Shown: piece by piece, positions 10,999 through 21,747 of the stretch
Layout of the letters: each line of letters begins with the position of its first letter
How positions within the stretch are numbered: the first letter of the stretch is position 1
Assembly (NCBI GenBank): GCA_023376005.1
Contig: CM042152.1
Coordinates: forward strand, 87,346,762-87,410,761
Direction: 5' to 3'
Length of the DNA stretch: 64,000 nt
DNA from: Doryteuthis pealeii
Lineage: Eukaryota; Mollusca; Cephalopoda; Myopsida; Loliginidae
Position numbers and translations under genes: made by a program
The notes under the pieces: generated by a model
Seen by the model: only the letters and a program-made list of their open reading frames with translations
The model's database searches: none
Told to the model about the DNA's origin: nothing

Positions 10999-11251
10999 AA
11001 AGTAAAGTCGACGGGGCGACCTAAAGTCGGTATCAGCCAGTCAGCAAGGGAGTCTATCCCCTTTTCAATAGTGCTAGACCAAGGAGATTGTTTTAGCATC
11101 TGAGGTGGAGTGCCACACCTACCATCAGCTCCTTACTTTACTGCACAGATCCCTGTGCTACTCATATGCTGAGTTGGTGAGGACCGGTATCGAACTAGGA
11201 ACCTTGTGGTTTCTAGCTGAACGCTCTACCGACTGAGCTAACCCGGCCCCT
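10999..11251 (-). mobile_element. SINE-B, full length
   Basis: On the minus strand it starts GGCCGGGTTAGCTCAGTCGG (box A) with a box B-like segment (TTCGATACCGGTCC), then the body and a CGACTTTACTTTAC tail. The head clearly derives from a tRNA. Confidence 0.88.
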
Positions 11252-11274
11252 CTAGCCGAGTCCATTTCTTACCT

Positions 11275-12065
11275 GAATGTGCCAAATTGTCCCTGACATT
11301 ACCAAAATATTGCAAAACTTTTGACTCACCCAAGTGATTATTTGAAGAAAGTCAAAAACATGTGTCACTAAAATATCCTCAGCTACTCAAATTGATTACT
11401 GCAAATCATCATTGTATTCTTTGAGAGGCACAGAAATATTGATTGTGCTCTAGGAGTGTCCAAAATAAATCTGAATCTTAATACTGCAGCAATAAAAGTC
11501 TGGAAAGTTGTTAATGAATCAGGCAACTTTGTGTTCTGGTTCCAAAAGAAAGTTCCAACTTGGACGCTTGCAAGAAAAACTACACCGAGTAGACTAAGCA
11601 AATAGAGGAATCCAGAAACAATGAAAGAAAGTGACGCACTCTGGAGAGAAGATCCGTTGAGATGGTCCGAATGAAATGCAATGCTGTCATCATGAAGGAT
11701 GATGTGTGGAGAGTATGCAGGGGAAATTTCTCGGTCAAAGCTTGAACTGGTAAGAGTTAAACACAAGGAAAATGAACAGCATTACATGGAAGACAAGCAC
11801 TATTATGAAAGAAATTTTGTATTCCAGTAGAATAAGTCAACCATTCACAATACTAAGGCAACCAAGAAATGGTTTGAATGCAATGCCATAATGGTTATAG
11901 ACTGGCCTGTAAACTTGCCAGATTGCAGTTCCATTGATAACTTCAAGGAAATTCTTTCAAGATGTGTATATCAGCAAAGAAGATAATTTGAAAAGGGAAA
12001 CAGTTTGATCTCTTGCACAAAAGCATTGCTAGGATAAAATTCTAGTTGAAACTTTGTAAAATCTG
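11275..12065 (+). pseudogene. Tc1/mariner-type transposase pseudogene
   Basis: Translation of the plus strand in shifting frames recovers a Tc1/mariner transposase outline. WKVVNESGNFVFWF resembles the W..V.SDESKF block around the second catalytic Asp region. NKSTIHNTKATKKWF resembles the QDNxPxHxA...KWF block. DWPVNLPDCSSIDNFKEILS resembles WPxxSPDLNPIENLW. Multiple stops (for example after FVFQ) and frameshifts make it inactive, and the first Asp appears as Asn. No terminal inverted repeats are visible. The piece is boxed in by SINE-B copies on both sides. The 127-codon minus-strand open frame at 11383-11766 is its antisense shadow. Confidence 0.65.
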
Positions 12066-12085
12066 TCTTCAATGCAAAAGGGATG

Positions 12086-12307
12086 GCCAGGTTAGCTGAG
12101 TCGGTAGAACGTTCGATACTGGCCCTCGCCAACTCAGCATATGAGTAGCACAGGGATCTGTGCGGTAAAGTGAGGAGCTGATGGTAAGTGTGGCGCTCCA
12201 CCTCAGATGCTAAAATAATCTCCTTGGTCTAGCGCTATTAAAAAGGGGATAGACTCCCTCGCTGTCTGGCTGATACTGACATTAGGCCGCCCCGACGACT
12301 TTACTTT
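12086..12307 (+). mobile_element. SINE-B with head deletion
   Basis: GGTTAGCTGAGTCGGTAGAA is followed at once by CGTTCGATACTGG, so about 25 bp between box A and box B are missing. The body and tail are normal. Confidence 0.82.
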
Positions 12308-12315
12308 TTTTCAAT

Positions 12316-12600
12316 ATATATTTACCAACTCCTCCGCACGAGCAGGATACGACACAAGGTCAATTTCTTAAGCGGAGTTCAACAGGTTTGAATTCAGAGT
12401 TTTCCTTCTAGACTGGTTACTAGCAATGGTTAAAGAACCCAGTCTGCCCTGCTATTTACCCATAGCTGGAGGGAGAGTAGGATTCATACCTTAACCAAGG
12501 ATATTAGCGCTAAGTGAAATGCAATTACCACATCCAGGATTTGAACTCGGGGCGACGAGTCCATTTGCCATGACTTTAACCATTACACCACGTGCTTCCT
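12316..12600 (-). mobile_element. SINE-A, full length
   Basis: Abuts the SINE-B tail. The tRNA-like head lies at the right, ending CATTACACCACGTGCTTCC before a T run. Confidence 0.85.
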
Positions 12601-12609
12601 TTTTTTTTT

Positions 12610-12662
12610 TTGATTTTGCATATAAGGTGTGCTGGAGATCACAACTTAAATTTATAGACTCT
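12610..12662 (+). repeat. Short shared repeat next to SINE-A
   Basis: ATATAAGGTGTGCTGGAGAT...AAATTTATAGACT recurs at 56130-56170, again beside a SINE-A. Identity unknown. Bases 12663-13080 show nothing further. Confidence 0.5.
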
Positions 12663-13084
12663 TTGAGACAAATGGTCTGAATTGGCCAATCAAAATGCTG
12701 TTTTTGGTTTGCTATTTAAAGGCCTTGGTGGATTGTCACTCAATTGCTCATGAGATGTACGGATGAACAGACAAACATTAGAAGATTCTTTAATAAGGAT
12801 GAAGAGACAAGGATTATAGGATTCTGGATGCACCAATGAACGGACAAGGATTATAGGATTCTTTAACATGGATCAAACTTAATGCCACAAGAGATCTCCA
12901 CTGTAAAATTGTTCTCACCTACAGTGTAAAAATGGCCACTCGAAATCGTAACAAAAAGAAAAAGTCTATTCATGTTTTAGAGTCAAAGGGAATCCTTGTA
13001 ATTTTGAACTACTAACCCTTTTATGTTTACTTAAAAAGGATGTAATGATATTTTATACTTATTTTCATCCAGAGGGCACATCAC

Positions 13085-13215
13085 ATGTAGTGATTGTTAG
13101 CAAGCTGGATTAACAAATGATTGTTTATGAGTTCAATTCTCATTAGGTGTCCTATACTTGCAGCCTGGTTCCACAACTAACTAAAGCTTAGAAAATAACT
13201 ACTTATTTCCACCAT
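13085..13215 (+). repeat. Family G tRNA-like unit
   Basis: GATTGTTAGCAAGCTGGATT and GAGTTCAATTCTCATTAGG have tRNA box-like spacing. Related to 8440-8737 and 48008. Confidence 0.5.
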
Positions 13216-13376
13216 TGAAATATATGATTATTCAAAATTTAACTGTTTAAAGAGAGCACCTATTTTAAAATCTAATTGTGTGTTTTACTTTTGGGCCAGT
13301 ATTTTAAATTTATAAACTATACTTGCCAATTGTCTTTTAATTATTCCCATTACTTTATTAATATAACTAGCAAAAT

Positions 13377-13977
13377 AAAAAACACGATGTAAAAATAGAT
13401 TTTTGAAACATATTGCCTGAGGGGTGGGAGTTAAAAATTCAATGTCAGTGAGTTTGTACCCTAAGTAAGTAAAATCATCAAATTCATTAAAGGATTAAAA
13501 AATAAAACAATTTGAAATGTAAATTTTAAATATGTATTAAAATAAAACAAACTATATATAGATATGTAATACCAGTCATGTATTCATTAAAACTTGTTTT
13601 AAAAAACAATGAGGACTGTCTAACGTTGCATGTTCAAATTTTAAGTATATTTATTCTATGTCATGACGATTTTGGATAATGTGACATAAGTAAGTTAAAT
13701 CATCAAATTCATTAAAGGATTGAAAAATAAACAATTTGAAATGTAAATTTTAAATATGTATTAAAATAAAACAAACTATATATATATATAGATATATAAT
13801 ACCAGTCATGTATTTATTAAAATTTGTTTTAAAAAAACAATGAGGACTGTCTAATGTTGCATGTTCAAATTTTAAGTGTATTTATTCTGTTATGACGATT
13901 TTGGGTAATGTGACGTAAGCAGTGACGTAATTTTTGTTACAGACAAAAACCAGAAGGGAATCTCCATTATTAATAGA
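13377..13977 (-). mobile_element. Helitron HEL2 with internal tandem duplication
   Basis: Minus-strand ends are TC (13977) and CTAG (13377). The 5' region reads TCTATTAATAATGGAGATTC, as in the two other HEL2 copies. Two roughly 225-bp direct units (13463-13687 and 13688-13912) inside explain its extra length over 455-bp copies. Non-coding. Confidence 0.75.
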
Positions 13978-14197
13978 TGTATCAACATGAAATCTCTTAT
14001 TACATAGGTAAATAAGTATTTGTGTGTGAGAATATATGAAAGTGGATCAATATGTCCACAACCTGACACGATTATTAGCAAATTTTGATCTGAAATTTTC
14101 ACTGTATAGTCTTTGATCTGCATAATTATGATTCAGTAATAAATTAACTACATTAACAAGAAAGGTAAGTCAGCTCATTCAAGAATGACAGAATTAT

Positions 14198-14256
14198 ATG
14201 ACAAAATGATGTTAAATTCATTTGAAAGTCAAGACAATTTTCTACAAAGTTTTGTA
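14198..14256 (+). repeat. Direct repeat, copy 1
   Basis: ATGACAAAATGATGTTAAAT and the following 40 bp recur at 15383-15441 with few changes. Confidence 0.75.
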
Positions 14257-14579
14257 GAATAATCATACTAAGTCCAATTACCGTTGAATTGGCAAGACAA
14301 GACAGCAAGCAATCGTAACTTAAATACGATTCTGGTTTGCTGCTAAGAACACTGCAAATGGCAGGATTTATGGAGCCTCAGAGGATCCTACAAACCAAGC
14401 AGCCAATCAGGACTCAGGGAATGGAATCACCCAAATGCATGAGTGGACTGTTCTGAATTCCCATAAGTACCAGTTGTCTTGACACTGGTTCAGTTGTGCT
14501 TAGTCACATTGTTCAAACCAATAGTAGACTGACTGACTGACTTACTTCAATAATAACATTGTCTAATAATAATACAGAA

Positions 14580-14703
14580 CAAAATTCTTCCAAGCTGTAG
14601 CTATGTCTGCACCACTAAATAGTTGCATCATTTGGATACTAATAAAATGCTTAGAGAAAAAGCTAGATGGGAACTACACATGAATGCTGCATACTGTTTT
14701 AAC
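14580..14703 (+). pseudogene. LINE ORF2 C-terminal fragment, part 1
   Basis: The frame reads LEKKLDGNYT then MLHTV, with stops. It is the same LINE segment as 25185-25595. It continues at 14940 after an unrelated insert of about 230 bp. Confidence 0.6.
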
Positions 14704-14939
14704 GTCTTATACCGCCTCATTCCGCCTGTCGAGAAGTCACATTCGTTTTCCTAATCCACCCCCAAATGATAGCCTTTGTTTAAATGTAATATTAAACATA
14801 TTTAGAAGTCTTTGATTTAAGGAAAATAACAGGTAACTTTAGATGCAAAGGTCATTTTTAGCCATTTTTTTTTTAATATATCCTTATAAAAATGGGGCTC
14901 TGGACTTGGGAAATTCAGAACAGGATGATAAGAGTTAAA

Positions 14940-15215
14940 CAGATCCTGGCAGCAGCACTCTAAAATAGATAACAACTTTATAGTTACTTACCTCTCATCT
15001 TACAAACCATCCAGGTAAGATGAGTAAGACATGATGGGCACTGCTAAGGATGAACTCATAATCAAAATTCTCCTATGGATTCCTACATATACACACTAGT
15101 GTTGGCCAACCAACAAAGGTTTAAATTCATCATTCAGACACTGAGTGCCATTTAGAGGACTTGCTGATAGAGATGGATGGCAAAAGAGAGTCAAGAGAAT
15201 CCATGCTGTCAGCAT
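14940..15215 (+). pseudogene. LINE ORF2 C-terminal fragment, part 2
   Basis: CTTACAAACCATCCAGGTAA and ATGATGGGCACTGC correspond to the HxxxPPIxxTIQVRxxRHxGHC block of the LINE. The end AATCCATGCTGTCAGCATG resembles the ORF terminus at 25570. Confidence 0.55.
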
Positions 15216-15217
15216 GC

Positions 15218-15337
15218 CTTGATGATGAATAATATTATATGAGCTAGAGAGATGTGCATACACACATGTATAAATAGATTCTTGTGTGTATGCATATATC
15301 TCTAGCTCATATAATATTATTATCATTCATCATCAAG
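15218..15337. repeat. Palindrome, about 50-bp arms
   Basis: CTTGATGATGAATAATATTA ... TCATTCATCATCAAG with GAGCTAGAGA / TCTCTAGCTC pairs. The loop is about 15 bp and rich in CA/TG. Confidence 0.85.
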
Positions 15338-15382
15338 TATCTCAATAATGAGTTGTTAATTCAATAATGTTAATTGAAATTA

Positions 15383-15441
15383 TATGACAAAATGATGTTA
15401 AATTCATTTGAAAGTCAAGACAATGTTCTACAAAGTTCTTC
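15383..15441 (+). repeat. Direct repeat, copy 2
   Basis: Second copy of the 14198-14256 sequence. Confidence 0.75.
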
Positions 15442-15453
15442 ATATATCACTCT

Positions 15454-15712
15454 AAATGTTGCCATGTATGACCTGTATATATCACTCTAACTTCAACCAT
15501 TGCTTATAGAATGAGGCACTCAAAACGAACTGGGAGGAAGCGATTTCAAAGTGATAGTAAGAGTACCCAACAATTAATAAGTATCTATTTCCATATTAAT
15601 TGTTGGGTACTCTTAGTATCACTGTGAAATCACTTACTTCCAGTAAGTGCCTCATTCTATAAGAAATGGTTGAAGTCAGAGGGATATATGCAAGTCATAG
15701 ATGGCAACATTT
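15454..15712. repeat. Long foldback, about 115-bp arms
   Basis: The left arm starts AAATGTTGCCAT and the right arm ends ATGGCAACATTT. Inner landmarks AGAGTACCCAACAATTAAT and ATTAATTGTTGGGTACTCT pair. The arms differ by point changes. Foldback element with a loop of roughly 15 bp. Confidence 0.85.
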
Positions 15713-16149
15713 AAAAAAAAATAAGAATCCAAATTGTTTGTGCACTAAAACAATTTCCTTACTAACACTAAGATCCTCAAGTCAGCCATACTAATATGAT
15801 ACAAAAAAGATTTGCATGTGATTGACAGGTCAGATAGCAAGGATGAAGGACTACATTTTCTCCAACACCTTCTTGTTTGCAGAACTACTTTGGCAAGTGA
15901 AGAAGAGGGCCTTACAGAAGACATATAAGGACTCCTTAAAAGGGACCATTAAGGGACAACAGGGGCTGCTGTCCACTAGAAAACTCCTTTGCCAAAACTA
16001 ATAATAAAACAAAAGAAAATAGCATTGTAAAATAAAAGCTTTTCCCAGTAATTAGATTTCTGCAACTGACATAGGAATGCCTGCTTTTGTACATTGGCCT
16101 CATTGTTCACTTTAAGGCCCACGGAATACTCTCCAAAATATTTGTTGTT

Positions 16150-16329
16150 GAAGCCAAGGATGATGAAGATGATGATAATTTCTTTGATAGGCAACCAAAT
16201 GTGATGATGATGATGAGGAGGAGGACTTCTATGATAGGAGACCAAATGGATGATGATGTGATGATGATCTTTGATAGGAAACCTCCAAATGTGATGATGA
16301 TGATGATTTCTTTGATAGGAAACCAAATG

Positions 16330-16365
<36 letters not shown>

Positions 16366-16705
16366 CTCTGATAGGAAACCAAAAGTGATGATGATGATGA
16401 TGATTTCTTTGATAGGAAACAAATGTGATGATGATTTCTCTGATAGGAAATCAAATGTGATGATGATGATGATGATGATTTCTCTGATAGGAAATCAAAT
16501 GTGATGATGATGATGATGATTTCTCTGATAGGAAACCAAAAGTGATGATGATGATGATTTCTTTGATAGGAAACCAAATGTGATGATGATGATGATGATG
16601 ATGATGATTTCTCTGATAGGAAACCAAAAGTGATGATGATGATGATTTCTTTGATAGGAAACCAAATGTGATGATGATGATGATTTCTTTGATAGGAGAA
16701 CCAAA
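16150..16705 (+). repeat. GATGAT minisatellite
   Basis: About 13 units, each made of TTTGATAGGAAACCAAATG followed by a variable (GATGAT)n run. Long open frames arise on both strands (His/Ser/Ile-rich and Met/Asp-rich) purely from trinucleotide periodicity. Confidence 0.9.
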
Positions 16706-17117
16706 TGTAATGGATAATGTTATATTACAAAATTAGATAAATGCCAAATCTATCTTGATGCTAAATGTGAAATATCACAGTTCAAATTATTGGTTGGAAA
16801 TATCTTGGAAAAAATTGTTTTGACATCTTAAGAATGTTTTTTTTTTAAGCTTAAAAAACATTGGTATTTTTTATTTATTTTTTATGGGTTAACATTAAAT
16901 TTCAAACATTTGATTCAGTGAAGTTTAGCTCTATTTTTACACATGAGATTTAATACAGAGAAGTAATCCAATTGATAATTTTAAGAGAGTATAGAGAGTT
17001 GGAGAGTGTAAACTTTTATTTTCCTTAATTTTCTTGCATCTTCATTTGGATTATTTCAGAAAGACTTCTTTAAAAAAATCCTCTTTATATAATTTGTAGG
17101 TTTGTGTAATTTTGAAA
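16706..17117. other. Unassigned AT-rich stretch
   Basis: No shared repeat or gene recognised. Confidence 0.4.
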
Positions 17118-17678
17118 TCTTATTATAATGGAGATTGTGTATTTTTCTGTCTGTAACCGAAACTAAATCACTACTCAAATCACAATTCCCTTAGTAATTG
17201 ACGTCACATTCACCATGAATTTATCCTTATTTTAACCTCAATTATTAATAAAATTGTTTTACATTATTTATACTGTTAACCATATCTACATGCTAATAAC
17301 ATGCAATTGTATTTATATATACAACAAAATAGCGGTTTACAGTGTGAACGGGAAGGCTAATTTGCATATTGATATTAAAAATGTAATTTTAATAAATAAA
17401 TGCTTAGTATTATTGGTTTCTAACTGTTTGGCTTTACTTTAATGAATATAAGCAAAAATCTCTTCAATGAATCTTAAATGAAATCCATTAACAAGAAAAA
17501 ATTTTATTCTTTACTTCCTCTTTTAACTAAATACTTAAATTTTTCGATTATATCCCTCTCTGTTTCAAATCTTTTTATCTGCATTCTTATTTAGTTTCAT
17601 TAGCGTTTCTAATTCAGTATGATATTTCATTACATTAAAACTTAATACTTGCACCCGGAGTGTGCATATATTTGCTAG
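17118..17678 (+). mobile_element. Helitron HEL1, complete
   Basis: Starts TCTTATTATAATGGAGATTG and ends GCACCCGGAGTGTGC, spacer, CTAG, then T. One stem base is mutated in the terminal hairpin. 561 bp, non-coding. Confidence 0.85.
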
Positions 17679-17689
17679 TAATAATAATA

Positions 17690-17890
17690 ATGTATCAAGA
17701 AAAGAAGGAAGATGAAGACTCGCCAGCATTCAGGATTGCATAGATGCGACAATTTAATGACTTGAAGAATACACTAAAAAGAGCAAAGAAAGACTTACTA
17801 CAGCTGCTAGTAACAACAATTATAGCATATGGACAAACAGAAAAACTACAAAAACTAGAAAACAGAAATTGGAAGAAAATGAACTATATA
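17690..17890 (+). pseudogene. LINE ORF fragment, upstream half (split)
   Basis: The frame reads EDEDSPAFRIA, stop, MRQFNDLKNTLKRAKKDL and later NRNWKKMNY. It resembles the post-RT region of a jockey/CR1-like LINE (DLxxxLKKxKxxLI ... KWEEK). It resumes after the solo LTR at 18355. Confidence 0.6.
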
Positions 17891-18354
17891 TGTTGCATAC
17901 CTCTTTTCATTACTTACTTCTATTCTTCTTCTATCATCTTTGACATCTTAAGTTCTTCTAGCGTCTCTTCTAACATCTGGACTTCATCTTGGGGTCAGTC
18001 GCACTTAACTCATTTCTTCTTCTAGATCAGTCTTGTTACCCAGACATTCATTAATCACAAAACCGTGTTATTTTCTTAAGCTTTTATTTACTTAACTAAA
18101 CATTTCATGTAACTAAACATCTGACTAACATAGCGCGTAGTATGCAGTGAGTTCCAGTTAAGGCAGAACATCTTCTCTGCCTGACGTCTAAACTGAAACT
18201 GAGGACCCAACCAGGTCCCACGTGACTTCACGTATTTCGCAGGCTTTCTGTACTATTCCATGGAAAGTCCCGCCCGTGATATGAAAAAGGGCCATCCCTT
18301 TAGAAATACAGAGGATTGACAATAATCTTATGCAACCGCATAGATTATGTAACA
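17891..18354 (+). mobile_element. Solo LTR (LTR family 1), copy 2
   Basis: Begins TGTTGCATAC and ends TTATGTAACA, a 9-bp TG...CA inverted end. It is flanked by TATA on both sides (4-bp target-site duplication). Removing it rejoins a LINE reading frame, which independently confirms the boundaries. No internal gag/pol is present. Strand is arbitrary. Confidence 0.75.
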
Positions 18355-18480
18355 TATAGATACTTCAAGGGACAAAACTGAAGAGATTGCACATGAGTAG
18401 AGCTGGACATGGCTAAGAAAAGGACACCTCAAGAGAGAAACTGAATTTCTTATAATATCACCAATTATATCAAAGTGAAA
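18355..18480 (+). pseudogene. LINE ORF fragment, downstream half (split)
   Basis: Continues the frame as RDKTEEIAHE, stop, SWTWLRKGHLKRETEFL. This matches the family block TWTWLRKGxLKRETE seen after the reverse transcriptase in many invertebrate LINEs. Confidence 0.65.
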
Positions 18481-18491
18481 AAAGATAATGT

Positions 18492-18725
18492 AAAAAGTTT
18501 TCCAACTGGAGTCTATTCAATTAACAACAGTAATCACTTTCATTCAGCAAACTGCTTTCACAGTAACCGCATTCCTCGTTCCTCTGACCTTCATTCTTCT
18601 TTACCCAAAACACAGTAGTCGCTGAATTTCATCTCTCTCACAGTCACTTGCTGTCTCCCAGTGTCAGCAACCATCCGTTTTTATTATGGCTTGGCTACTC
18701 TTTATGCAAATTCCGTCTCGTCCCA
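18492..18725 (+). repeat. Unknown repeat D, copy 1
   Basis: About 230 bp, about 85% similar by eye to 18934-19165. Landmarks are TCAATTAACAACAGTAATC, CCCAAAACACAGTAGTCGC and TTTATGCAAATTC. Class unknown. Confidence 0.7.
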
Positions 18726-18799
18726 TCCGTGTCTCTCGTGCACGGAACAAGTGATTCTTTGCCGCTTATGGGGGATCGGTCAGGCCTGTTACAGTCTGC

Positions 18800-18905
18800 C
18801 GTTAGGGCAATCATATAGGTGCTAGGGTTTGACGTGACCAGCTGATTGATCGGTGGGGACCCTCTCCGACCGCCCGTCTAGCCTAAGTATGGGTTTAAGT
18901 GGAGT
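18800..18905 (-). mobile_element. Family C internal fragment
   Basis: Matches the middle of family C (TCATATAGGTGCTAGGG ... CCGACCGCCCGTCTAGCC), truncated at both sides, lying between the two D repeats. Confidence 0.7.
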
Positions 18906-18933
18906 GTTTTAATACACAGGTGACACAAAAAAA

Positions 18934-19162
18934 AAGTTTTTCAACTGGAGACTATTCAATTAACAACAGTAATCCCTTTCATTCAGCAAATTGCTCTCTC
19001 AACTGACTGTGTTCCTCTGACCTTCGTTCTTCTTTACCCAAAACACAGTAGTCGCCGAATTTCACCTCTCTTGCAGACACTTGCTTTGTTGCTGACTCGC
19101 AGTGTCAGCGACCATCCGTTTTTATTATGGCCCAGCTACCCTTTATGCAAATTCTGCCTCGT
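18934..19162 (+). repeat. Unknown repeat D, copy 2
   Basis: Second copy of D, interrupted at its right end by a family C insertion. Confidence 0.7.
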
Positions 19163-19799
19163 CCCTTGTAGTGTTGTTTTTTTTTTGGGGGGGGTTGTTT
19201 TGTTTTATGGCATATCAACCTCAGTGGGTCATTTAATGCCGATAAAGTTTTGAAATAAATCAATTCTTAATGGATAATACAATTTTTTTTTATGAATACA
19301 TTTTTCTATTTAACCCATAGATGGGACCCTAACAGGTACTACCACTCCGGGTCATAGTGGACCAGGGAGCAATGGTGATGAAGGGGTGCTCCACATTCCC
19401 CAAACTTCCAAAACTGGAACCTCACCATCAGATAGAGTTTAACGTCATTCCCAGGACATGTAGACCCGCAGCCACCGCCTTCGAGCACCCATATGATAAA
19501 AAGGGGTTGGGGCTTGCCATAAGGGCAATAGGGTTTGGGAAAATCATATAGGTGCTAGGGCTTGACGTGACCAGCTGATTGATCAGAGGGGGCCTCTCCG
19601 ACCGCCCGTCTAGCCCAAGATAGGGCCAAAGTGGAGTATTGCATGTCATGAACTGCTCATCCACCTGGGCTCTATCCTTAAGCATCACGGGTCGCCACCC
19701 ACGGCCAACAGGTGGCCCCATTGGGGGAGTCTTACCCCTCTGCAGAGGTGCAGTTGGTGCATTCTAATGCCCCAGCCAACAGGGCGGCCCTTGTAGTGT
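19163..19799 (-). mobile_element. Family C, full length with target-site duplication
   Basis: The element spans 19175-19787 between perfect 12-bp repeats CCCTTGTAGTGT (19163-19174 and 19788-19799). On the minus strand it starts at GGGC...CTGTTGGCTGG and ends with a CATAAAACAAAACAA-type tail, as expected for a target-primed retroposon. It has no long ORF. Tail-anchored, 5'-truncated copies elsewhere support this orientation. Confidence 0.8.
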
Positions 19800-20396
19800 G
19801 ATAAGGAATAAAATATAGCCAAAATGACCCGATATGAAACTGGAAATGAGTTCCCTTTTCTTTTTTCATTGTGATTCAATGTTTAACAAAACTTCCTAAA
19901 AATTAAATGGACAACCAATTATTTCTATAACTTAACTAACTAGAAATATTAAAAGTATGAAAAGTTACTTTTAATAAGATAAATGTTAATGGAAATTTAT
20001 ATTTAGCAAGACAACTATTGAGACTGTACACTCATTTAGAGGACAAGTGAAATTTATGCAGTTTTAAGATTGACATATTTGGGTTGTGTAGTTTGTCAAT
20101 TATTCAATCTCATCTTTAAATCAATAATGTTTCAAATAAACAAATCAATAAGTAATCAAAATAGGATATCTTGAGCAGAGGCTGGCAAGCATCTTCATCA
20201 TTACAATATTGTTACAAACTCAGCTTACTAATTATCACTAGCAATGGTACCTGGTGACGTCCGGGAGAAGAAGAAAAAATGATAAGAAATAAACTGTCTT
20301 AATTAAATAATTCTGATATATATTTGAATAAGAATCTATAAATGCAGAAATGACATGAAACATAAGAAAAAAAGTTTTATATATATATATAAAAAA
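19800..20396. other. Unassigned AT-rich stretch
   Basis: No gene or shared repeat seen. Confidence 0.4.
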
Positions 20397-20637
20397 AAGT
20401 AAGTAAAGTCGTCGGGGGCGGCCTAAAGTCGGTATCAGCAAGGGAGTCTTTTCAATAGCGCTAGACTAAGGAGATTGTTTTGGCGTCTGAGGTGGAGCGC
20501 CACACCTACCATCAGCTCCTTACTTTACCGCACAGATCCCTGTGCTACTCATATACTGAGTTGGCGAGGACCGGTATCGAACTAGGAACCTTGTGGTTTC
20601 TAGCTCAACGCTCTACCGACTGAGCTATCCCGGCCCC
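20397..20637 (-). mobile_element. SINE-B, full length
   Basis: The tail is at the left (AGTAAGTAAAGTCGTCGGGG). The tRNA-like head, read on plus as ACTGAGCTATCCCGGCCCC, is at the right. Confidence 0.87.
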
Positions 20638-20649
20638 TTATATATATAT

Positions 20650-20933
20650 ATATATATTTACCAACCTCTGAATGAGCAGGATATGATACATGGTCAAGTG
20701 GAATTTAACAGGTTTGAATTCCGAGTTTTCTTTTTTCCAGACTGGTTAACTAGCCATGGTTAAAGAGCCCAATTTGCTCTACTATTTGTCCATAGCCGGA
20801 TGAGATTAGTTGGATTCATACCTTTCCAAAGAGTATTAGCACAATGTGAAAGGCAAGCAGCTTCATCCAGGATTTGAACTTGGGTTGATGTGTCCATTTC
20901 TTACAATTCTAACCATTATACCATGCACCTCCA
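20650..20933 (-). mobile_element. SINE-A, full length
   Basis: Directly follows a TA tract. The head at the right reads CATTATACCATGCACCTCC. Confidence 0.82.
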
Positions 20934-21042
20934 CAAGAGTTTTATATGTAAAGAATAATTAAGTTTCTCAGAGACATTTTGTACAATGCAGCACAGACAT
21001 AATTGTTATTATAGAAAATGGACTTAGCAACCTGTTCAAATT

Positions 21043-21172
21043 CTGAACAAGGTTTTTGCATTTCAGTGTGCACTAATGCCCTTAGGAAAGGCATGAATCC
21101 AACATTTCTTCCCTCCAGCCATGGATAAATATTAGAGTAGATTGGGTTTTCAAATCTTGGTAAGGGAATCAA
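21043..21172 (+). mobile_element. SINE-A left part, split by LTR
   Basis: The body segment GGCATGAATCCAAC...ATTGGGTTTTCAAATCTTGG ends at GGGAATCAA, where the solo LTR starts. The rest resumes at 21748. Confidence 0.75.
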
Positions 21173-21747
21173 TGTAATGTGGCAGGTATATTCACGGTAC
21201 CCAAAACGGATATACCTAACGTTCTAATAGCGTTATACGTTGTATAGTGGGTCTTGTCAACGTGCCTCCAAATTCACGACACTAAAAAGGTGTTTGGCAT
21301 GTGGCAGTCATCTTGTTGATAAAAAAGTACAATGCGAGAAATATATCGTCACAAGCTGCTTAGCTTTTATTTTCAGGGCTAGTCTTATGGGCTGTGTCGG
21401 AGAGGAGGAAAGGCAGAGAGAAAAAGAGAGAGGACACTGTTAAATTACTGTGATCCCACACTAGGACCAGAGGTCCGGTCCATACCCTACGCGTCCAAAA
21501 GCAAAAAGAGACCGGTATTTTTCTTCGTCATTCTACGTCACCACGTGACTTCCAGTTCCGGTCAACACCCGAAACTTCTGGTTGACATTCAATTCTCCAT
21601 TCGGGGGGTCACGCCCCGGTCAAGTTCACAACAACCTGTTTTGTGCTCATCACTTTTTTTTAAAACCTTTCCTATCTCTTATTTCTTCTTCCTCTCTTTT
21701 CTAATAGTAGTTCTCGCAAACCTCAGGACCTTCCCCGTCTTGCTACA
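21173..21747 (+). mobile_element. Solo LTR (LTR family 2)
   Basis: 575 bp starting TGTAATGTGGCAGG and ending CTTGCTACA, flanked by ATCAA on both sides (21168-21172, 21748-21752). It splits a SINE-A, so both ends are confirmed by the disrupted host repeat. Composition is GC-richer than the neighbourhood. Strand is arbitrary. Confidence 0.75.

Noticed and set aside
11383..11766. 127-codon minus-strand ORF with a hydrophobic stretch
   Set aside because: Antisense of the Tc1/mariner transposase relic, which aligns better on plus.
16107..16577. 156-codon His/Ser-rich ORF
   Set aside because: Product of GATGAT trinucleotide periodicity with no non-repetitive coding context.
16150..16705. CRISPR-like array
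   Set aside because: Units differ by variable GATGAT runs, there are no unique spacers, and the context is eukaryotic.
18492..19165. Paired LTRs of one element (repeat D)
   Set aside because: No TG...CA ends or flanking duplication. The intervening 200 bp hold only a family C fragment.
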